Of a DNA stretch of 10,317 nt, positions 6,401-10,317 are shown piece by piece. Made by a program: the position numbers and the translations under genes. The notes under the pieces are model-generated. The model made no database searches and was not told where the DNA came from. It worked only from the letters and a program-made list of their open reading frames with translations. This stretch comes from Bacteroidota bacterium. Lineage in GTDB: Bacteria; Bacteroidota; Bacteroidia; Flavobacteriales; Flavobacteriaceae. Where the stretch lies: contig JADFSQ010000032.1 in the NCBI GenBank assembly GCA_022560715.1, positions 1-10,317 of the forward strand, written 5' to 3'. Each line of letters opens with the position of its first letter. Position 1 is the first letter of the stretch.

Positions 6401-7023
6401 TGAGTAATTGGATCATATATGCTATTGGGTTTATTGCTCAAATTTTGTTCTCTTCCAGATTAGTTGTTCAATGGGTTACTTCAGAAAAACAACGCAAAGT
6501 CTCCACTCCTACTCTATTCTGGACATTAAGTTTAATAGCTTCATTTTTACTATTTGTTTATGGGTATTTACGAAATGATTTTGCTATTATGTTAGGACAA
6601 TCGCTCACTTATTTTATTTATATACGGAATCTTCAATTACAAAATGAATGGCAAAAGTTTCCGAAGTTAATGCGTTGGTTTCTATTCTTAACACCTACAT
6701 TTATTATTATATATTACTTTAATAATAACAGGATTGATGTAGAATTGTTATTTAAGAATGAAGCAATTCCTATTTGGTTATTAGTCCTTGGCATCGTCTC
6801 TCAAGTTGTATTTACCTTACGATTTGTGTACCAATGGTTATACTCTGAAAAACAAGGAAAGTCTGTTTTGCCTTTGGGATTCTGGTTATTAAGTCTGGCT
6901 GGCTCACTTTTAATTTTAACTTACGCTGTTTTTAGAAAAGATCCGGTTTTACTAATTGGTCATGTTTTAGGCTCAATAATTTACGTTAGAAATTTAGTTT
7001 TACTACATAAATACGATGATTAA
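6400..7023 (+). CDS. Membrane protein with two tandem LAB_N (lipid-A biosynthesis N-terminal) domains
   Basis: This 207-residue, highly hydrophobic protein has about six membrane segments and two copies of the same domain, about 8-80 and 128-200. Each copy has the pattern R...QW..SEK (R20, Q24-W25, S28-K30 and R141, Q145-W146, S149-K151), a Phe-Trp..Ser helix, and ends with IYIRNL (73-78) or IYVRNL (194-199). This is the LAB_N domain, first named from the N-terminus of certain lipid A synthases; its biochemical role is not established. The gene lies between a GT2 and an ArnT-like GT39, with a 1-base overlap upstream and an 8-base overlap downstream, so the three products almost certainly work together. 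By position and repeat architecture it could be the carrier-lipid flippase or a membrane partner of the soluble GT2; this is inference. Confidence 0.85.
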   Translation: MSNWIIYAIGFIAQILFSSRLVVQWVTSEKQRKVSTPTLFWTLSLIASFLLFVYGYLRNDFAIMLGQSLTYFIYIRNLQLQNEWQKFPKLMRWFLFLTPTFIIIYYFNNNRIDVELLFKNEAIPIWLLVLGIVSQVVFTLRFVYQWLYSEKQGKSVLPLGFWLLSLAGSLLILTYAVFRKDPVLLIGHVLGSIIYVRNLVLLHKYDD

Positions 7024-8650
7024 AGCAATTGAAAACAATCCTATACTTACAATAGCAACTACAGTATTAATCATGCTAAGCTTTAATATTGATGTTTTGA
7101 ATGTGAGCATCATGGAAGCTCGAAATTTTATTACAGCCAGAGAAATGATTACCGATGGCAATTGGTTATTAACAACAATGAATGGTGAAGCACGTTACCA
7201 AAAACCTCCATTACCAACATGGTTTACAGCACTTTATGGATTACTATTTGGAATAAAAAATATACTTGCCTTGCGCTTTCCCGGAATAATTATGGTAATG
7301 ATTATTGGGGTTTTCTCCTATTTATTAAGCAACAAATTATTAAAAGATAAAACGCACAGTTTAATAAATGGGCTGATCACAATTACTTCATTTTATGTTA
7401 TAGGGATTATAATTGAAGCACCTTGGGATATTTTTGCTCATGGATTTATGTGTATTGCTATTTTTCATTTGTTTCAGCTTTTCGAAAAACAAAAACACTA
7501 TTGGCAACATACGTTATTTGCAGGATTTTTCATTGGTTTTTCTATGATGAGTAAAGGACCTGTTTCCTTTTATGCCTTATTGCTCCCCTTTTTAATTTCG
7601 TATGGAATAACCTATAAATACAAGCATTTTAGAGCAAAACTCTTTTCTGTATTTTCGATTTTAATACTCATGTTTTTAGTTGGTGGTTGGTGGTTTTTAT
7701 ATGTGAGATTAGAAGATGCAGAAACTTTTTTAAGCATTGCACACAAGGAAACCGGAAATTGGGGAAGTTACAATGTAAGACCGTTTTATTATTACTGGAG
7801 CTTTTTTACGCAAAGCGGAATTTGGACAATCCCAGCTTTTATAAGTTTACTTTACCCTTATATGAAATCTCGTGTAAGCAACTTAAAGGCTTATAGATTT
7901 AGTTTTTATTGGACTATTTTTGCTGTTATTTTACTATCTATAATTCCTGAAAAGAAGTCACGTTATTTAATGCCAGTTTTAATTCCTTTGGCTATAAATA
8001 CTGGGTTTTATATTGAATATCTTATCAGACGATTTAAAGATTTGAAAGACAAAAGAGAAACATTTCCTGTGTATTTTAGTTTTGGTTTAATCGCTCTTAT
8101 TGGAATTGGATTTCCCATAGCTGGATATGTGTTCTTAAAAGACAACACAAATGTAAATTGGGCTTTATTTACTATAGCTTCATTTGTAATGCTAAATATT
8201 GGTATTGGTATCATTTTTCAGTTGAAACGGAAAAATATTAAGACCGTTTTTTACTTAACTATCGGTTTTATAATCAGTGTCTTTGTATTTGTTTTACCAC
8301 TTTCAAAAGGATTACAAAGTGATACTTATAAAAGTATTTCAGAATTAAAAGCAAAGGCTAAAAAAGAAAATATTAAAATCTATAGTTTTGGTCCTGTTTC
8401 TCCAGAAATGATTTGGGATTTTGGTGATAAAATTCCACAAATAAAAATTAACGATTCAACATATAACTTTCCTAAAGAAAACAGATTTGGAATACTTGTT
8501 AATGGTTTTAGTACTACTGACACTCAAGTGCTTAAAGAAAATTATACCATAGTACAATTTGACACTTTCGATTTAAACCGTTCTGTTTCCAACTCAAAAA
8601 AGCATAAAAAAAGATTAGTGAGTTATTATTATGTGTTAACTAAGAAATAA
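7016..8650 (+). CDS. ArnT-like family 39 glycosyltransferase (polyprenyl-phosphate-sugar dependent)
   Basis: This 544-residue multi-pass inner-membrane GT-C enzyme takes a sugar from polyprenyl phosphate and attaches it to an acceptor on the periplasmic side. The N-terminal part has the first periplasmic loop with an acidic residue (SIMEARNFITAREMITDGNWL, catalytic candidate E34) and the NGEARYQKPPLPTW segment (56-69), both typical of ArnT and related PMT-family enzymes. MSKGPV (178-183) is the next conserved motif, and a Trp/Tyr-rich loop follows at about 245-275 (GNWGSYNVRPFYYYWSFF). About ten to twelve membrane helices fill the first 430 residues, and a soluble C-terminal domain of about 110 residues follows, as in ArnT. 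It starts 8 bases inside the LAB_N gene and overlaps the convergent PAP2 gene by 11 bases. The acceptor is probably lipid A or another envelope glycolipid, but the sugar is unknown. Confidence 0.87.
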   Translation: MIKAIENNPILTIATTVLIMLSFNIDVLNVSIMEARNFITAREMITDGNWLLTTMNGEARYQKPPLPTWFTALYGLLFGIKNILALRFPGIIMVMIIGVFSYLLSNKLLKDKTHSLINGLITITSFYVIGIIIEAPWDIFAHGFMCIAIFHLFQLFEKQKHYWQHTLFAGFFIGFSMMSKGPVSFYALLLPFLISYGITYKYKHFRAKLFSVFSILILMFLVGGWWFLYVRLEDAETFLSIAHKETGNWGSYNVRPFYYYWSFFTQSGIWTIPAFISLLYPYMKSRVSNLKAYRFSFYWTIFAVILLSIIPEKKSRYLMPVLIPLAINTGFYIEYLIRRFKDLKDKRETFPVYFSFGLIALIGIGFPIAGYVFLKDNTNVNWALFTIASFVMLNIGIGIIFQLKRKNIKTVFYLTIGFIISVFVFVLPLSKGLQSDTYKSISELKAKAKKENIKIYSFGPVSPEMIWDFGDKIPQIKINDSTYNFPKENRFGILVNGFSTTDTQVLKENYTIVQFDTFDLNRSVSNSKKHKKRLVSYYYVLTKK

Positions 8651-9206
8651 AACGCTGCCTTAAATACTTCTGAAGTTTATAAAACCCAAAACCTGCAATT
8701 GCTCCAAAGGACATTCCGCAAATAATATCTAAAGGATAATGTACACCTACATATATTCTGCTATATGCAACCGAAGCGCTCCAAAATAATAAAAGAAAGA
8801 TTAATTTTTTATAGTAAGGCTTTAATAACAAACCCGTAAAAACGGCAACAGCCATTGTATTAGAAGAGTGCCCGGAGAAAAAACCATATTTACCACAACG
8901 AGGTGCAATAAAACGCATAAACTCCTTTACACCATCTTCTCTACAAGGTCGCAAGCGTTCAAAACCGTGTTTAAAAAGATTAGTGATTTGGTCGGTAAAG
9001 GTTATCATTGCTGCTATAACCAATAGTAGCAATAACATTGATTTTAATCCAAGCTTCCTGTAAATGAGATAAAGTAATATGACATACATTGGAATAAAGG
9101 TGAGTTTATTGGTAACCACCAACCAAAAATTATCCCAAGCTGTCATTCCTAAATTATTTAAAAATAAGAAAAGCTCTTTATCGTATTGCAGGATTTGGTC
9201 GAACAT
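8640..9206 (-). CDS. PAP2-family membrane phosphatase
   Basis: This 188-residue protein has about five to six membrane helices and all three parts of the PAP2 (type 2 phosphatidic acid phosphatase) active site: K79-x6-R86-P87, FSGH at 110-113 with H113, and SR-x5-H-x3-D as S149-R150, H156 and D160. These enzymes remove phosphate from membrane lipids such as undecaprenyl diphosphate, phosphatidylglycerophosphate or lipid A (LpxE/LpxF types). A conserved Cys pair (C88, C104) in the loop before the FSGH motif may form a disulfide on the periplasmic side. The gene converges on the ArnT-like gene with an 11-base overlap and lies 9 bases after the small acidic protein gene. Carrier recycling or lipid A dephosphorylation both fit the neighbourhood; the sequence does not decide. 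Confidence 0.9.
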   Translation of the reverse strand: MFDQILQYDKELFLFLNNLGMTAWDNFWLVVTNKLTFIPMYVILLYLIYRKLGLKSMLLLLLVIAAMITFTDQITNLFKHGFERLRPCREDGVKEFMRFIAPRCGKYGFFSGHSSNTMAVAVFTGLLLKPYYKKLIFLLLFWSASVAYSRIYVGVHYPLDIICGMSFGAIAGFGFYKLQKYLRQRFIS

Positions 9207-9215
9207 ATATTTTAA

Positions 9216-9443
9216 TTATTCATCGTATCTGGAAACTTCCCTATCATAAAATAAAGAGGCTTCTTTAATAACATTTTCTGTTTCGCTTAATAATTGGTTT
9301 TCATCATATTCATCAAACTCTTCTAACCATTCTATCTCATCATTCTCAAGGTTAATAATAAATCGAGGGAATTCAGTATGTATTACAAAAATAGCATTTG
9401 GTAAATCAGTATTATCGCCAAGTATAAATTTTGGAAGGTTCAT
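9216..9443 (-). CDS. Small acidic protein of unknown function
   Basis: This protein of 75 residues, about 20 of them Asp or Glu, has no signal peptide or membrane segment. The first half looks like beta strands (KFILGD, AIFVIHTEFPRFIINLE) and the second half like an acidic helix (EFDEYDENQLLSETENVIKEASLFYDREV). I do not recognise a characterised family, though it has the look of a conserved small flavobacterial protein. It starts at ATG 9441-9443 and is followed after 9 bases by the PAP2 gene on the same strand, so the two are probably one transcript. A repeat array lies directly upstream. Confidence 0.65.
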   Translation of the reverse strand: MNLPKFILGDNTDLPNAIFVIHTEFPRFIINLENDEIEWLEEFDEYDENQLLSETENVIKEASLFYDREVSRYDE

Positions 9444-9452
9444 ATTAAAATT

Positions 9453-9564
9453 TAAAAGTTATAAGTGTTCTAAAGTTATAAGTGCTCTAAAGTTTTAAAT
9501 GTCTAAAGTTGTAAAAGTTAAGTTGTAAGTGTCTAAAGTTATAAATGCATAAAGACTCAAAGTT
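9453..9564. repeat. Degenerate 16-17 bp repeat array (TCTAAAGTTATAAGTG type)
   Basis: Units start at about 9453, 9469, 9486, 9502 and 9532, each with a TCTAAAGTT core followed by ATAAGTG, TTAAATG or similar. One unit (9502-9531) is extended by a partial duplication. The array fills the spacer between the four-helix-bundle gene and the small acidic gene. An 11-base piece, AAGTTGTAAGT (9520-9530), recurs in inverted form at 9964-9974 on the far side of the four-helix-bundle gene. Confidence 0.75.
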
Positions 9565-9918
9565 CTATAATTTATTTACAATAGAAGTGAAAATTGCTAA
9601 AAGTTCTTTTGCTTCTTTTCTTAAATCGGTTAATTTTTTATTATTAGATATTTTAATGGTATCAATTATTTCTAACCAATAATCTGTTTCACTAGCTTCT
9701 GCTAAACTGATACAAATTTTATTTTTAAAATCCTTCTCACTTCTTGACCTATTTGCTTCTCTATAGTTCGCTCCAATACTTGTCCCAGATTTTGTAATTT
9801 GATTTCTTAAAACCAAAGCTTCTGGTGTTTTTGGCAAACCAGCTGATAAATTTATAATTTCAATGGCAAACTTAATAGTTCTAGCCTCTAACTTCTTTGC
9901 AAATTCCTTATTAGTCAT
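9565..9918 (-). CDS. Four-helix-bundle protein (S23/IVS-encoded family)
   Basis: This 117-residue all-helical protein of the four-helix-bundle (TIGR02436, S23-like) family was first seen inside intervening sequences of 23S rRNA genes and is related in fold to the Avd proteins of diversity-generating retroelements. The family signature is clear: TKSGTSIGANYREANRSRSEKDF (about residues 44-66), then EASETDYWLEII (about 75-86) and a C-terminal helix. The chosen start is ATG 9916-9918, which gives the family's usual MTNKEFA beginning; a TTG at 9925-9927 would add three residues. No rRNA and no reverse transcriptase gene is present, so this is a free-standing copy whose role is unknown. It has repeats on both sides. 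Confidence 0.88.
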   Translation of the reverse strand: MTNKEFAKKLEARTIKFAIEIINLSAGLPKTPEALVLRNQITKSGTSIGANYREANRSRSEKDFKNKICISLAEASETDYWLEIIDTIKISNNKKLTDLRKEAKELLAIFTSIVNKL

Positions 9919-9958
9919 ATTAATCAAAATTTATTCCAACTTTAAATACTTAAGAAAC

Positions 9959-10317
9959 TCATAACTTACAACTTTTAGAAATTAATTTTTTTGTTAAATA
10001 ATTAAATCGAATATACAACATAATTGCTGCTGATGTAAGTCCGACTAATAAGCCTATCCATATACCAAAACTGGCATAGGCTTCTTCTTTACCTAAAAAA
10101 TAACTTATTGGGAAACCAATGAGCCAATAGGCAATGAAAGTGATTAAGGTTGGTATTTTTACATCTTGTAAGCCACGCAACGCTCCTAAAACAGTAACTT
10201 GAATACTATCACTCAACTGAAATATTGCAGCCACTAACAATAGCTTTGATGCTATTTTAACAACTTCGGAGTTATCCGTAAAATTATTTACATCGTCTAA
10301 ATTAAGGTACATATTTG
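9959..10317 (-). CDS. MATE-family efflux transporter, C-terminal part (5' end outside window)
   Basis: The frame is open through the right edge and ends at TGA (rc of 9959-9961); the Met at 10312 is internal. The visible 119 residues contain about three membrane helices with the pattern of NorM-type multidrug and sodium or proton antiporters: ASKLLLVAAIFQLSDSIQVTVLGALRGLQDVKIPT, then FIAYWLIGFPISYFLG, then GIWIGLLVGLTSAAIMLYIRF. Such proteins usually have twelve helices and about 450 residues, so roughly three quarters lie beyond the window. The last residues, SKSCKL, are encoded by bases that match the repeat found downstream of the four-helix-bundle gene, so the tail may have been altered by an insertion. 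Confidence 0.85.
   Translation of the reverse strand, partial: NMYLNLDDVNNFTDNSEVVKIASKLLLVAAIFQLSDSIQVTVLGALRGLQDVKIPTLITFIAYWLIGFPISYFLGKEEAYASFGIWIGLLVGLTSAAIMLYIRFNYLTKKLISKSCKL

Noticed and set aside
9453..9564. CRISPR array
   Set aside because: Units are short, degenerate and directly adjacent with no unique spacers, and no cas gene is present. The same holds for 355-437 and 3472-3532.
9565..9918. Intervening sequence of a 23S rRNA gene, or an Avd gene of a diversity-generating retroelement
   Set aside because: No rRNA sequence, reverse transcriptase or template/variable repeat pair is visible around the four-helix-bundle gene.

Overview
The window looks like two unrelated genomes joined at about base 865-908. 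The left part (1 to about 900) is richer in G+C at its start and carries the 3' end of a type IV pilin gene, a terminator hairpin, a repeat-rich spacer with a 25-bp palindrome, and the first two thirds of a prepilin peptidase gene. Its short-period repeats and the style of its pilin and peptidase resemble candidate-phyla-radiation (Parcubacteria-like) bacteria. The rest (909-10317) is AT-rich, with Bacteroidetes-type promoter boxes (TAnnTTTG) and proteins typical of the family Flavobacteriaceae. The two assignments come from recognising protein families and sequence style, not from a database search. A metagenome assembly chimera is the simplest explanation for the join.

Layout of the flavobacterial part: an ECF sigma factor and its membrane-anchored partner (minus strand, 909-2013); a toxin-antitoxin pair whose ParE/RelE-type toxin is broken by an in-frame TGA (2305-2861); a DUF2911 protein (2918-3466); a 14-bp tandem repeat (3472-3532); and a MeaB/ArgK GTPase (3570-4646) whose tail overlaps that of a nucleotide-sugar epimerase on the other strand (4641-5582). 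Diverging from the epimerase is a tightly coupled three-gene operon: a family 2 glycosyltransferase, a protein with two LAB_N domains, and an ArnT-like family 39 glycosyltransferase (5687-8650). Converging on it is a PAP2 phosphatase with a small acidic protein upstream (8640-9443). The right end holds a degenerate repeat array, a four-helix-bundle (S23-like) protein and the 3' end of a MATE transporter gene (minus strand).

The most coherent functional unit is 4641-9206. The epimerase could make a nucleotide sugar, the GT2 could load it on undecaprenyl phosphate, the LAB_N protein may help move the lipid-linked sugar across the inner membrane, and the ArnT-like enzyme could transfer it to an envelope acceptor such as lipid A. 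The PAP2 phosphatase could recycle the carrier or dephosphorylate lipid A. The enzyme families are well supported; the sugar, the acceptor and the LAB_N role are inference. No RNA gene, CRISPR array, insertion sequence or replication origin was seen.
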